From Aequorivita sp. UBA3180 (GTDB lineage: Bacteria; Bacteroidota; Bacteroidia; Flavobacteriales; Flavobacteriaceae), in contig DEXQ01000010.1 in NCBI GenBank assembly GCA_002364215.1, positions 28,291 through 92,290 on the forward strand: a stretch of 64,000 nucleotides of DNA. The letters run 5' to 3'. The notes beneath the pieces were generated by a model, which had not been told where the DNA came from, did not search any database, and saw nothing but the letters and a program-made list of their open reading frames with translations. The number at the start of each line of letters is the position of its first letter. Position 1 is the first letter of the stretch. The position numbers were made by a program, and so were the translations under genes. This document shows positions 51,130 to 60,315 of this stretch, piece after piece.

Positions 51130-51507
51130 ATGGCAGATTTGAAAGATTTCGCAGAAAAATTGGTTAACCTAACAGTAAAAGAAGTTAATGAGTTAGCTAC
51201 AATATTAAAAGACGAGTATGGCATTGAGCCTGCTGCAGCAGCTGTTGCTGTTGCTGCTGGTGGTGCTGCTGCTGGTGGAGACGCCGCTGAAGAGCAATCA
51301 GAATTCACAGTAATGTTGAAAGCTGCTGGTGCATCTAAACTTGCAGTTGTAAAACTAGTTAAGGAATTAACTGGTGCTGGTCTTAAAGAAGCAAAAGAAA
51401 TGGTAGATAACGCTCCTTCTCCAATTAAAGAAGGCGTTTCTAAAGACGAAGCTGAAGCTTTAAAAGCTCAATTAGAAGAAGCTGGAGCTGAGGTTGAGCT
51501 TAAGTAG
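51130..51507 (+). CDS. rplL: 50S ribosomal protein bL12
   Basis: 125 residues. The N-terminal dimerisation helix, the Ala/Gly-rich hinge (residues about 37-54) and the C-terminal factor-binding domain (ASKLAVVKLVKELTGAGLKE, VDNAPSPIKEGVSKDEAE) are in order. It is separated from rpoB by a region with competing hairpins. Confidence 0.98.
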   Translation: MADLKDFAEKLVNLTVKEVNELATILKDEYGIEPAAAAVAVAAGGAAAGGDAAEEQSEFTVMLKAAGASKLAVVKLVKELTGAGLKEAKEMVDNAPSPIKEGVSKDEAEALKAQLEEAGAEVELK

Positions 51508-51521
51508 GCTCCTTACGTTCC

Positions 51522-51567
51522 AAACCTTAAGGTTTAGGTCTTCCGTTTCGGCGGAAAGACCTAAACC
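51522..51567 (+). promoter_or_regulatory. Competing hairpins between rplL and rpoB
   Basis: AAACC-TTAA-GGTTT (51522-51535) is a perfect small dyad. GGTTTAGGTCTT (51531-51542) also pairs over 12 bases with AAGACCTAAACC (51556-51567), closed inside by CCG/CGG. The two structures share 51531-51535 and exclude each other. There is no T-run after the large stem, so it is more likely an attenuator or processing site than a full terminator. Confidence 0.55.
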
Positions 51568-51642
51568 ATTTTGCGTATATAATGGTTAATGCCTTTTTAT
51601 ACGATTATTTCATTTTCATTTTAATTAAAATTCCGTCCATAG

Positions 51643-54600
51643 ATGTCAGCAACGCAAACTGAAAGATTGAATTTTTCCTCTGTAAAAAATAAGCCGGAAT
51701 ATCCCGACTTTTTGGACATTCAGATTAAATCCTTTCAGGATTTTTTCCAGTTGGAAACCAAATCAGAAGAAAGAGGCCAAGAAGGATTGTACAAAACCTT
51801 TTTGGAAAATTTCCCGATTACCGATACCCGCAACCAATTCGTTTTAGAGTTTTTAGACTATTTCGTAGATCCACCAAGATATTCCATCCAGGAATGTATT
51901 GAGCGCGGTCTTACCTATAGCGTACCTCTGAAGGCGCGTTTAAAACTGTACTGTACAGATGCCGAGCACGAAGATTTTGAAACAATAGTACAGGACGTTT
52001 ACTTAGGTACAATCCCTTATATGACCCCAAGCGGAACTTTCTGCATCAACGGGGCCGAACGTGTTGTTGTTTCGCAGCTTCACCGTTCGCCAGGTGTTTT
52101 CTTTGGCCAGTCCTTCCACGCAAACGGAACTAAACTGTACTCTGCCCGTGTAATTCCTTTTAAAGGTTCATGGATTGAGTTTGCCACAGATATTAACAGC
52201 GTAATGTACGCGTACATTGACCGTAAGAAAAAATTACCTGTAACTACACTTTTCCGTGCCATTGGTTTTGAAAGGGATAAGGATATTCTTGAAATATTTG
52301 ACCTTGCGGAAGAAGTTAAAGCTTCAAAAACGGGGCTTAAAAAATATATTGGCCGCAAACTAGCGGCACGTGTGCTAAAAACTTGGCATGAGGATTTCGT
52401 GGATGAAGATACAGGTGAAGTAGTTTCCATCGAACGTAACGAAATTATTTTGGACCGTGATACTGTTCTTGAAAAAGAGCATATTGACGAAATTATCGAT
52501 TCAGGAACAAAAACAATCTTGTTGCACAAAGAGGATAACCTTCAGGCAGATTACGCCATTATCCACAATACACTGCAAAAAGACCCTACCAACTCAGAAA
52601 AGGAAGCGGTAGAACACATATACAGACAACTTCGTAATGCCGAACCACCCGATGAGGAAACGGCTCGTGGTATTATCCACAAACTATTCTTCAGTGACCA
52701 GAGATATAATCTTGGTGAGGTAGGGCGTTACAGAATGAACAAGAAACTGGGTCTTGATATCCCAATGGACAAGCAAGTGCTTACCAAGGAAGATATCATC
52801 ACCATTGTGAAATATCTTATCGAGCTTATCAACTCTAAAGCTGAGATTGATGATATTGACCACCTTAGTAACCGTCGTGTACGTACTGTGGGTGAGCAAT
52901 TGTCACAACAGTTTGGCGTTGGTCTTGCCCGTATGGCGCGTACCATTCGCGAGCGTATGAACGTTCGTGACAACGAGGTATTTACACCTATCGATTTGAT
53001 TAATGCGAAAACACTTTCATCGGTAATCAACTCATTCTTTGGTACCAACCAGCTTTCACAGTTTATGGACCAGACCAACCCATTGGCAGAGATTACGCAT
53101 AAGCGTCGTCTTTCGGCACTTGGGCCAGGTGGTCTTTCCCGTGAAAGAGCAGGTTTCGAGGTTCGTGACGTTCATTATACGCACTACGGTAGATTGTGTC
53201 CGATTGAAACTCCGGAAGGACCAAACATTGGTCTTATCTCTTCACTTGCAGTTTATGCGAAAGTGAACAATCTTGGTTTCATCGAGACACCATACCGTAA
53301 AGTTACGGATGGTAAAATCGACTTGAAACATGAGCCTGTTTATCTTTCTGCTGAAGAAGAAGAAGAAAAACACATTGCACAGGCAAACATTCCATTGTCT
53401 GACAAAGGTGAAATCGAAACCGATAAGGTAATTGCACGTATGGAAGGTGACTTCCCGCTTGTGGAACCAACGGTTGTAAATTATGCTGACGTTGCGCCAA
53501 ACCAGATTGCATCTATCTCAGCATCGTTGATTCCATTCTTGGAGCATGATGATGCGAACCGTGCACTGATGGGCTCAAACATGATGCGCCAGGCGGTACC
53601 TTTGTTGATTGCTGATTCACCAATCGTGGGAACTGGTCTTGAAAGACAAGTTGCTTCCGATAGTCGTGTCTTGATAAATGCTGAGGGAGACGGTGTAGTA
53701 GAGTATGTTGATGCTAATGAAATTACAATCAAATATGACCGTACCGAGAACGAACGTATGGTAAGTTTTGATTCTGACGAAAAAACATATCAACTGGTAA
53801 AATTCAGAAAGACAAACCAGAGTACTTCCATTAACTTGAAGCCAATTGTTCGCAAAGGCGACAGAGTGAAAAAAGGACAGGTGCTTTGTCAAGGATATGC
53901 TACTGAAAAAGGAGAATTGGCCTTGGGCCGAAACATGAAGGTTGCCTTCATGCCTTGGAAAGGGTATAACTTTGAGGATGCGATCGTTATTTCTGAAAAA
54001 GTAGTTCGCGAAGATATTTTCACTTCCATACATATAGATGAATACTCTTTGGAGGTTCGCGATACCAAATTGGGTAACGAGGAATTGACAAACGATATTC
54101 CAAACGTATCTGAAGAAGCTACAAAAGATTTGGATGAATTCGGTATGATCCGAATTGGAGCCGAGGTAAAACCTGGCGATATCCTTATCGGAAAAATTAC
54201 GCCTAAAGGAGAAAGCGACCCAACGCCGGAAGAAAAACTGCTTCGTGCCATTTTTGGTGACAAAGCAGGTGACGTTAAGGATGCTTCGCTAAAAGCTTCG
54301 CCATCGTTGAACGGGGTGGTGATTGACAAGAAATTGTTTGCCCGTGCCGTAAAAGATAAGCGCAAGCGTGCAAAAGATAAAGAGGACATCGCTGAACTTG
54401 AAGCAAAATACGAAGCAAAATTCGTAGCACTGCAAGATGTTTTGGTTGAAAAACTTTTCGCAATTGTAGGTGGAAAAACTGCTCAAGGTGTAAATAACGA
54501 TCTTGGCGAAGTAGTTTTCCCTAAAGGTAAAAAGTTCACATTAAAAATGCTTCACGCGGTTGATGATTATACTCACTTAACTGGAGGTACTTGGACGACA

Positions 54601-55455
54601 GATGATGAAACCAATGTATTGGTGGCAGATTTAATGCACAACTATAAAATTAAGGAAAACGACCTTCAAGGTAACTTGCGACGTGAGAAGTTTACAATCT
54701 CTGTAGGAGATGAGCTTCCATCCGGAATTTTGAAACTTGCCAAAGTTTACATCGCTAAAAAGCGTAAACTAAAAGTAGGGGACAAGATGGCGGGACGTCA
54801 CGGAAACAAAGGTATTGTAGCACGTATTGTACGTGAGGAAGATATGCCTTTCCTTGAAGACGGAACTCCTGTAGATATCGTGTTGAACCCACTTGGGGTA
54901 CCATCGCGTATGAACATTGGGCAGATTTATGAAACCGTTCTTGGATGGGCCGGACAAAAGTTAGGTCGCAAATATGCAACCCCAATTTTTGACGGTGCAA
55001 CTATTGACCAAATAAATGAATTGACCGATGAGGCTGGAATTCCAAGATTTGGACACACCTATTTATTTGATGGTGGCACCGGTAAGCGTTTTGATCAACC
55101 TGCAACCGTAGGTATTATCTATATGCTGAAACTAGGCCACATGGTAGATGATAAGATGCACGCACGTTCCATTGGTCCGTACTCACTAATTACGCAACAA
55201 CCGCTTGGTGGTAAAGCACAATTTGGTGGTCAGCGTTTTGGAGAGATGGAAGTTTGGGCCTTGGAAGCATACGGTGCATCCAGCACGCTTAGAGAAATAT
55301 TGACTGTTAAATCTGATGATGTTATTGGAAGGGCGAAAACCTACGAGGCAATCGTAAAAGGGGAAACCATGCCAGAACCAGGATTACCAGAATCTTTCAA
55401 CGTACTTATGCACGAATTGAAAGGATTGGGTCTTGACATTAGATTAGAGGAATAA
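51643..55455 (+). CDS. rpoB: DNA-directed RNA polymerase subunit beta
   Basis: 1270 residues, catalytic core. Recognised by the rifampicin-pocket region (FFGTNQLSQFMDQTNPLAEI and THKRRLSALGPGGLSRERAG), CPIETPEGPNIGLI and the C-terminal GGQRFGEMEVWALEAYGA. At the rifampicin cluster the usual residues are present, so no resistance mutation is apparent by eye. The length is normal for Bacteroidota. Confidence 0.99.
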   Translation: MSATQTERLNFSSVKNKPEYPDFLDIQIKSFQDFFQLETKSEERGQEGLYKTFLENFPITDTRNQFVLEFLDYFVDPPRYSIQECIERGLTYSVPLKARLKLYCTDAEHEDFETIVQDVYLGTIPYMTPSGTFCINGAERVVVSQLHRSPGVFFGQSFHANGTKLYSARVIPFKGSWIEFATDINSVMYAYIDRKKKLPVTTLFRAIGFERDKDILEIFDLAEEVKASKTGLKKYIGRKLAARVLKTWHEDFVDEDTGEVVSIERNEIILDRDTVLEKEHIDEIIDSGTKTILLHKEDNLQADYAIIHNTLQKDPTNSEKEAVEHIYRQLRNAEPPDEETARGIIHKLFFSDQRYNLGEVGRYRMNKKLGLDIPMDKQVLTKEDIITIVKYLIELINSKAEIDDIDHLSNRRVRTVGEQLSQQFGVGLARMARTIRERMNVRDNEVFTPIDLINAKTLSSVINSFFGTNQLSQFMDQTNPLAEITHKRRLSALGPGGLSRERAGFEVRDVHYTHYGRLCPIETPEGPNIGLISSLAVYAKVNNLGFIETPYRKVTDGKIDLKHEPVYLSAEEEEEKHIAQANIPLSDKGEIETDKVIARMEGDFPLVEPTVVNYADVAPNQIASISASLIPFLEHDDANRALMGSNMMRQAVPLLIADSPIVGTGLERQVASDSRVLINAEGDGVVEYVDANEITIKYDRTENERMVSFDSDEKTYQLVKFRKTNQSTSINLKPIVRKGDRVKKGQVLCQGYATEKGELALGRNMKVAFMPWKGYNFEDAIVISEKVVREDIFTSIHIDEYSLEVRDTKLGNEELTNDIPNVSEEATKDLDEFGMIRIGAEVKPGDILIGKITPKGESDPTPEEKLLRAIFGDKAGDVKDASLKASPSLNGVVIDKKLFARAVKDKRKRAKDKEDIAELEAKYEAKFVALQDVLVEKLFAIVGGKTAQGVNNDLGEVVFPKGKKFTLKMLHAVDDYTHLTGGTWTTDDETNVLVADLMHNYKIKENDLQGNLRREKFTISVGDELPSGILKLAKVYIAKKRKLKVGDKMAGRHGNKGIVARIVREEDMPFLEDGTPVDIVLNPLGVPSRMNIGQIYETVLGWAGQKLGRKYATPIFDGATIDQINELTDEAGIPRFGHTYLFDGGTGKRFDQPATVGIIYMLKLGHMVDDKMHARSIGPYSLITQQPLGGKAQFGGQRFGEMEVWALEAYGASSTLREILTVKSDDVIGRAKTYEAIVKGETMPEPGLPESFNVLMHELKGLGLDIRLEE

Positions 55456-55484
55456 TGATAATCCCCGCTCCGGTGGGGAATCAT
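55455..55484 (+). other. Hairpin between rpoB and rpoC
   Basis: TCCCC (55462-55466) pairs with GGGGA (55475-55479), extended by ATGAT / ATCAT with a 2-base bulge. It directly follows the rpoB stop codon. No T-run follows; it may be an RNase processing site. Confidence 0.5.
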
Positions 55485-55540
55485 AAATTTCTTCCGAGGA
55501 AGTAAAAACCTCATTTAACAACAAAGTTTATTTTTAAATC

Positions 55541-58500
55541 ATGATGAACAGAAATAAAGAAAACACAGTACAGAAATTCGACAAGATTTCTATTGGTTTG
55601 GCTTCCCCTGAATCCATTTTGGCGGAATCACGCGGCGAAGTATTAAAGCCCGAAACAATAAACTACCGTACGCACAAGCCTGAGCGTGACGGTCTTTTCT
55701 GTGAGCGCATCTTTGGTCCGGTAAAGGATTACGAATGTGCCTGTGGTAAATATAAAAGAATACGCTACAAAGGTATAGTTTGCGACCGTTGCGGGGTGGA
55801 AGTAACGGAGAAGAAAGTACGTCGTGACCGTGTAGGCCATATCAATTTGGTAGTTCCCGTGGCGCACATTTGGTACTTCCGAAGCCTTCCAAACAAGATT
55901 GGGTACCTTCTCGGGTTGCCTTCCAAGAAATTGGATATGATCATTTACTACGAACGTTACGTAGTAATTCAGCCAGGTATTGCAAAATATGAAGGTGGTG
56001 AGAATGTGAAGAAAATGGATTTCCTTACTGAAGAGGAATATCTTGCAATTCTTGATTCACTTCCGCAGGAAAACCAATATTTGGAAGAAACAGATCCAAA
56101 TAAATTTATCGCGAAAATGGGAGCAGAGTGCTTGATCGATCTTTTACAAAGAATCGATTTGGATACACTTTCATATAATCTTCGCCATAAAGCAAACAAC
56201 GAAACTTCAAAACAACGTAAAACTGAAGCGCTAAAGCGTCTTCAAGTTGTGGAGGCACTTCGTGATGCAAACAAAAACCGCGAAAACAAAGCCGAGTGGA
56301 TGATTATGAAAGTAGTTCCGGTTATTCCACCAGAATTACGTCCATTGGTGCCGCTTGATGGTGGCCGTTTTGCAACTTCAGATTTGAACGATCTTTACCG
56401 TCGTGTAATTATACGTAACAACCGTTTGAAGCGATTGATGGAGATAAAAGCTCCAGAAGTGATCCTTCGTAACGAAAAGCGTATGCTTCAGGAATCGGTA
56501 GATTCATTGTTTGACAACACGCGTAAATCTTCCGCAGTTAAAACTGATAGTAACCGTCCATTGAAATCCCTTTCAGATTCCTTAAAAGGTAAACAAGGGC
56601 GTTTCCGTCAAAACTTGCTTGGTAAGCGTGTGGATTATTCTGCACGTTCGGTAATCGTCGTGGGACCGGAATTGAAATTGTTCGAGTGCGGTCTTCCAAA
56701 AGATATGGCTGCCGAACTTTACAAACCTTTCGTAATCCGTAAATTGATTGAAAGAGGAATTGTAAAAACAGTAAAATCTGCAAAGAAAATTATAGATAAA
56801 AAGGAGCCCGTAGTTTGGGATATTCTTGAAAATGTATTGAAAGGTCACCCAGTTATGCTTAACCGGGCCCCAACTTTGCACAGATTGGGTATTCAAGCGT
56901 TCCAGCCTAAACTGATTGAAGGAAAAGCGATTCAGCTTCACCCATTGGTTTGTACTGCATTTAACGCGGATTTCGATGGTGACCAGATGGCGGTTCACCT
57001 TCCACTTGGGCCAGAAGCAATTTTGGAATGCCAGCTTTTGATGCTTGCTTCACACAACATTTTGAACCCTGCAAACGGTAGTCCGGTTGCGGTTCCTTCA
57101 CAGGATATGGTTTTGGGTCTATACTATATGACCAAGCTTAAGAAAACTATGGGTGATACTGTAGTTAAAGGTGAAGGACTTACTTTCTATTCAGCTGAAG
57201 AGGCTATTATTGCCTACAATGAAGGGCAAGTAGATTTAAATGCTGAAATAAAGATTAGAACGAAAGATTTCAACGAAAATGGTGAGTTGGTTAACCAAAT
57301 CATCACCACAACTTTGGGAAGAGTAATCTTTAACGAAAAGGTTCCTGAAGAAGCTGGTTTTATAAATGAAGTATTGACTAAAAAGTCACTTCGTGATATT
57401 ATCGGAAAAATCTTGAAAGTAACTTCTGTTCCTGTAACATCAGCGTTCCTTGACGAAATTAAAGGCCTTGGGTATAAATTCGCTTTTGAAGGTGGATTGT
57501 CTTTCAGCTTGGGTGATATCATTATCCCTGCTGAAAAGCAAAGTATGATTGATAACGCCAACGAACAAGTTGACGGTATTATCAACAGCTACAACATGGG
57601 ACTTATTACGAACAACGAACGTTACAACCAGGTAATTGATATTTGGACTGCAACCAACGCTGAGCTTACCGAGCTTTCGATGAAACGAATCCGTGAGGAC
57701 CAGCAAGGTTTCAACTCTGTGTATATGATGCTTGACTCTGGTGCGAGGGGTTCTAAGGAACAAATCCGTCAGTTAACAGGTATGCGTGGTTTGATGGCAA
57801 AACCTAAAAAATCAAACTCTGGTGGTGGCGAGATTATCGAGAACCCGATTCTTTCCAACTTTAAGGAAGGACTTTCAATTCTTGAATACTTTATCTCTAC
57901 CCACGGGGCGCGTAAAGGTCTTGCGGATACGGCTCTTAAAACAGCCGATGCGGGTTACCTAACACGTCGTTTGGTAGATGTTTCACAAGATGTTATTATC
58001 AATATTGAAGATTGCTACACCCTTCGTGGAATTGAGGTTTCTGCCTTGAAGAAAAATGAAGAGGTTGTAGAATCCCTTCGCGATAGAATTGTAGGACGTA
58101 CAGCACTTAACGATATTGTTAACCCATTGACTAAGGAATTGCTTGTTGCTTCTGGAGAACACATTACAGAAGAAATAGCAGATGCCATTGGAAAATCTCC
58201 GTTGGAAAGTGTTGAAGTTCGTTCTGCACTTACTTGTGAGGCTAAACAAGGAATCTGTTCACAGTGTTACGGTCGTAACCTTGCTACCAATAAAATGGTT
58301 CAGCGCGGAGAAGCCGTGGGTGTTGTGGCTGCACAATCCATTGGGGAACCAGGAACCCAGCTTACACTCCGTACTTTCCACGTAGGAGGTATTGCGGGGA
58401 ACATTTCCGAAGAGAACAAATTGGTTGTCAGGTTTGACGGTAAAGCAGAGATTGAGGATCTTAAAACCGTTAAAGGTGAAGATAGCCAAGGCAAAACAGT

Positions 58501-59842
58501 TGATATTGTAATTTCACGTACTTCTGAAATTAAACTGGTTGACAAGAAAACCGGTATTACATTAAGTACCAATAACATTCCATACGGTTCCACACTTTAT
58601 GTAAAGGATGGCGATAGCCTGAATGCTGGTGATGTGGTTTGTTCTTGGGATCCATACAACGGTGTAATTATTTCAGAATTTGCTGGAAAAATTAAATACG
58701 AAAACATTGTTCAAGGTTTAACCTATCAGGTAGAAATTGATGAGCAAACTGGTTTCCAAGAAAAAGTAATTTCCGAATCGAGAGATAAAAAGCGTATTCC
58801 AACCCTTCAAATTTTAGGGAAGAAAGACGAAGTTATCCGTAGCTATAACTTACCTGTTGGTGCTCACTTGATGGTAGACGATGGCGACAAGATTAAGATT
58901 GGTAAAGTACTGGTTAAAATTCCACGTAAATCAGCCAAAGCAGGTGATATTACGGGAGGTCTTCCACGAGTTACCGAACTTTTTGAAGCTCGTAATCCAT
59001 CAAACCCAGCAGTAGTTAGCGAGATTGACGGTGTAGTTTCCTTCGGAAAAATTAAGCGTGGTAACCGCGAGATTATCGTTGAGTCCAAGTTGGGTGAATT
59101 GAAAAAGTATTTGGTGAAGCTTTCAAACCAAATCCTAGTTCAGGAAAACGATTACGTTCGCGCAGGAATGCCACTTTCTGATGGTTCCATTACTCCGGAA
59201 GATATCCTTCGCATTAAAGGCCCATCTGCAGTACAGCAATATCTTGTGAACGAAGTTCAGGAGGTGTACCGTCTGCAAGGGGTGAAGATCAACGACAAGC
59301 ACTTTGAAGTTGTGGTTCGCCAGATGATGCGTAAAGTACAGATCCAAGATCCGGGAGATACAACTTTCCTTGAAGACCAATTGGCGCATAAAGATGATTT
59401 CATCGAAGAAAACGATAAAATCTTTGGAATGAAGGTTGTCACCAACGCTGGAGATTCTGAAAACTTGAAGGAAGGCCAAATCCTTTCTCCACGTACGCTT
59501 CGCGATGAGAACTCTTTATTGAGAAGAAACGATAAAGTACTTGCGGAAGCGCGCGATGCGGTTCCTGCAACGGCCACTCCAGTACTTCAGGGTATTACGA
59601 GAGCGTCGTTACAAACCAAGTCATTCATCTCTGCGGCTTCCTTCCAGGAAACCACCAAAGTATTGAACGAAGCTGCAGTTGCAGGTAAGGTTGATACCTT
59701 GGAAGGCTTGAAAGAAAATGTAATTGTAGGACATAAAATACCAGCCGGTACCGGTATGCGTAGATATGACACTATCATTGTAGGTTCTAAAGAAGAGCTT
59801 GAGGAGATGAACCGCGTAAAGCAAGAAGTAAATTATAACTAG
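55541..59842 (+). CDS. rpoC: DNA-directed RNA polymerase subunit beta'
   Basis: 1433 residues. The N-terminal zinc site (CACGKYKRIRYKGIVCDRCG), the active-site motif NADFDGDQM near residue 475 with its three magnesium-binding aspartates, the bridge-helix and trigger-loop regions, and the second zinc site (CEAKQGICSQCYG) are all present. MM at the start gives two possible ATGs (55541 or 55544). It ends 73 bases before the DUF3467 gene. Confidence 0.99.
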   Translation: MMNRNKENTVQKFDKISIGLASPESILAESRGEVLKPETINYRTHKPERDGLFCERIFGPVKDYECACGKYKRIRYKGIVCDRCGVEVTEKKVRRDRVGHINLVVPVAHIWYFRSLPNKIGYLLGLPSKKLDMIIYYERYVVIQPGIAKYEGGENVKKMDFLTEEEYLAILDSLPQENQYLEETDPNKFIAKMGAECLIDLLQRIDLDTLSYNLRHKANNETSKQRKTEALKRLQVVEALRDANKNRENKAEWMIMKVVPVIPPELRPLVPLDGGRFATSDLNDLYRRVIIRNNRLKRLMEIKAPEVILRNEKRMLQESVDSLFDNTRKSSAVKTDSNRPLKSLSDSLKGKQGRFRQNLLGKRVDYSARSVIVVGPELKLFECGLPKDMAAELYKPFVIRKLIERGIVKTVKSAKKIIDKKEPVVWDILENVLKGHPVMLNRAPTLHRLGIQAFQPKLIEGKAIQLHPLVCTAFNADFDGDQMAVHLPLGPEAILECQLLMLASHNILNPANGSPVAVPSQDMVLGLYYMTKLKKTMGDTVVKGEGLTFYSAEEAIIAYNEGQVDLNAEIKIRTKDFNENGELVNQIITTTLGRVIFNEKVPEEAGFINEVLTKKSLRDIIGKILKVTSVPVTSAFLDEIKGLGYKFAFEGGLSFSLGDIIIPAEKQSMIDNANEQVDGIINSYNMGLITNNERYNQVIDIWTATNAELTELSMKRIREDQQGFNSVYMMLDSGARGSKEQIRQLTGMRGLMAKPKKSNSGGGEIIENPILSNFKEGLSILEYFISTHGARKGLADTALKTADAGYLTRRLVDVSQDVIINIEDCYTLRGIEVSALKKNEEVVESLRDRIVGRTALNDIVNPLTKELLVASGEHITEEIADAIGKSPLESVEVRSALTCEAKQGICSQCYGRNLATNKMVQRGEAVGVVAAQSIGEPGTQLTLRTFHVGGIAGNISEENKLVVRFDGKAEIEDLKTVKGEDSQGKTVDIVISRTSEIKLVDKKTGITLSTNNIPYGSTLYVKDGDSLNAGDVVCSWDPYNGVIISEFAGKIKYENIVQGLTYQVEIDEQTGFQEKVISESRDKKRIPTLQILGKKDEVIRSYNLPVGAHLMVDDGDKIKIGKVLVKIPRKSAKAGDITGGLPRVTELFEARNPSNPAVVSEIDGVVSFGKIKRGNREIIVESKLGELKKYLVKLSNQILVQENDYVRAGMPLSDGSITPEDILRIKGPSAVQQYLVNEVQEVYRLQGVKINDKHFEVVVRQMMRKVQIQDPGDTTFLEDQLAHKDDFIEENDKIFGMKVVTNAGDSENLKEGQILSPRTLRDENSLLRRNDKVLAEARDAVPATATPVLQGITRASLQTKSFISAASFQETTKVLNEAAVAGKVDTLEGLKENVIVGHKIPAGTGMRRYDTIIVGSKEELEEMNRVKQEVNYN

Positions 59843-59844
59843 TA

Positions 59845-59912
59845 ATTTTAGATATACGATGTACGATTTTAGATTTTTAAATCGTACATCGTAAATCGTA
59901 CATTGTAAATCA
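59845..59912. repeat. ATCGTACAT word repeat
   Basis: ATACGATGTACGATTTTAGA on the left is mirrored by AAATCGTACATCGTAAATCG and a further TACATTGTAAATC on the right. It lies between rpoC and the DUF3467 gene. Confidence 0.65.
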
Positions 59913-59915
59913 GAT

Positions 59916-60236
59916 ATGGCAGATCAAAAAAAAGAACAACCCAAACAAGGGCAGATAAATATTGAACTTGATGAGACTGTGGCACAAGGTATTTACAGTA
60001 ACCTAGCCATCATAAACCATTCTGTTTCTGAATTTGTTGTAGATTTTGTAACCATTATGCCGGGAATCCCAAAAAGTAAAGTGAAGTCGAGAATTATCCT
60101 GACGCCACAACACGCAAAAAGATTTCTAAAAGCATTGGGTGACAACGTGAAACGATTTGAAAATGCCCACGGCGAAATAAAAGATTATGAGCAGCCGCCC
60201 ATTCCCTTAAACTTTGGCCCGACTGGCGAAGCATAA
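59916..60236 (+). CDS. DUF3467-family protein
   Basis: 106 residues, soluble. INIELDETVAQGIYSNLAII and EFVVDFVTIMPGIPKSKVKS followed by RIILTPQHAKRFLKALGDNV are the family pattern. It often follows rpoC in Bacteroidota, which suggests a link to transcription or translation, but no function is established. It ends in a strong terminator. Confidence 0.9.
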   Translation: MADQKKEQPKQGQINIELDETVAQGIYSNLAIINHSVSEFVVDFVTIMPGIPKSKVKSRIILTPQHAKRFLKALGDNVKRFENAHGEIKDYEQPPIPLNFGPTGEA

Positions 60237-60266
60237 AAAAAGCCCCGATTTTTCGGGGCTTTTTTT
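60235..60266. terminator. Bidirectional terminator after the rpoBC operon
   Basis: AAAAAAAGCCCCGA (60235-60248) pairs with TCGGGGCTTTTTTT (60253-60266) around TTTT. A-run on one side and T-run on the other serve both the operon and convergent prfC. Confidence 0.95.
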
Positions 60267-60315
60267 ATGCTTCAATACTCAAATTAAAAATACTAAATTA
60301 AAAAAAATAGAAATC

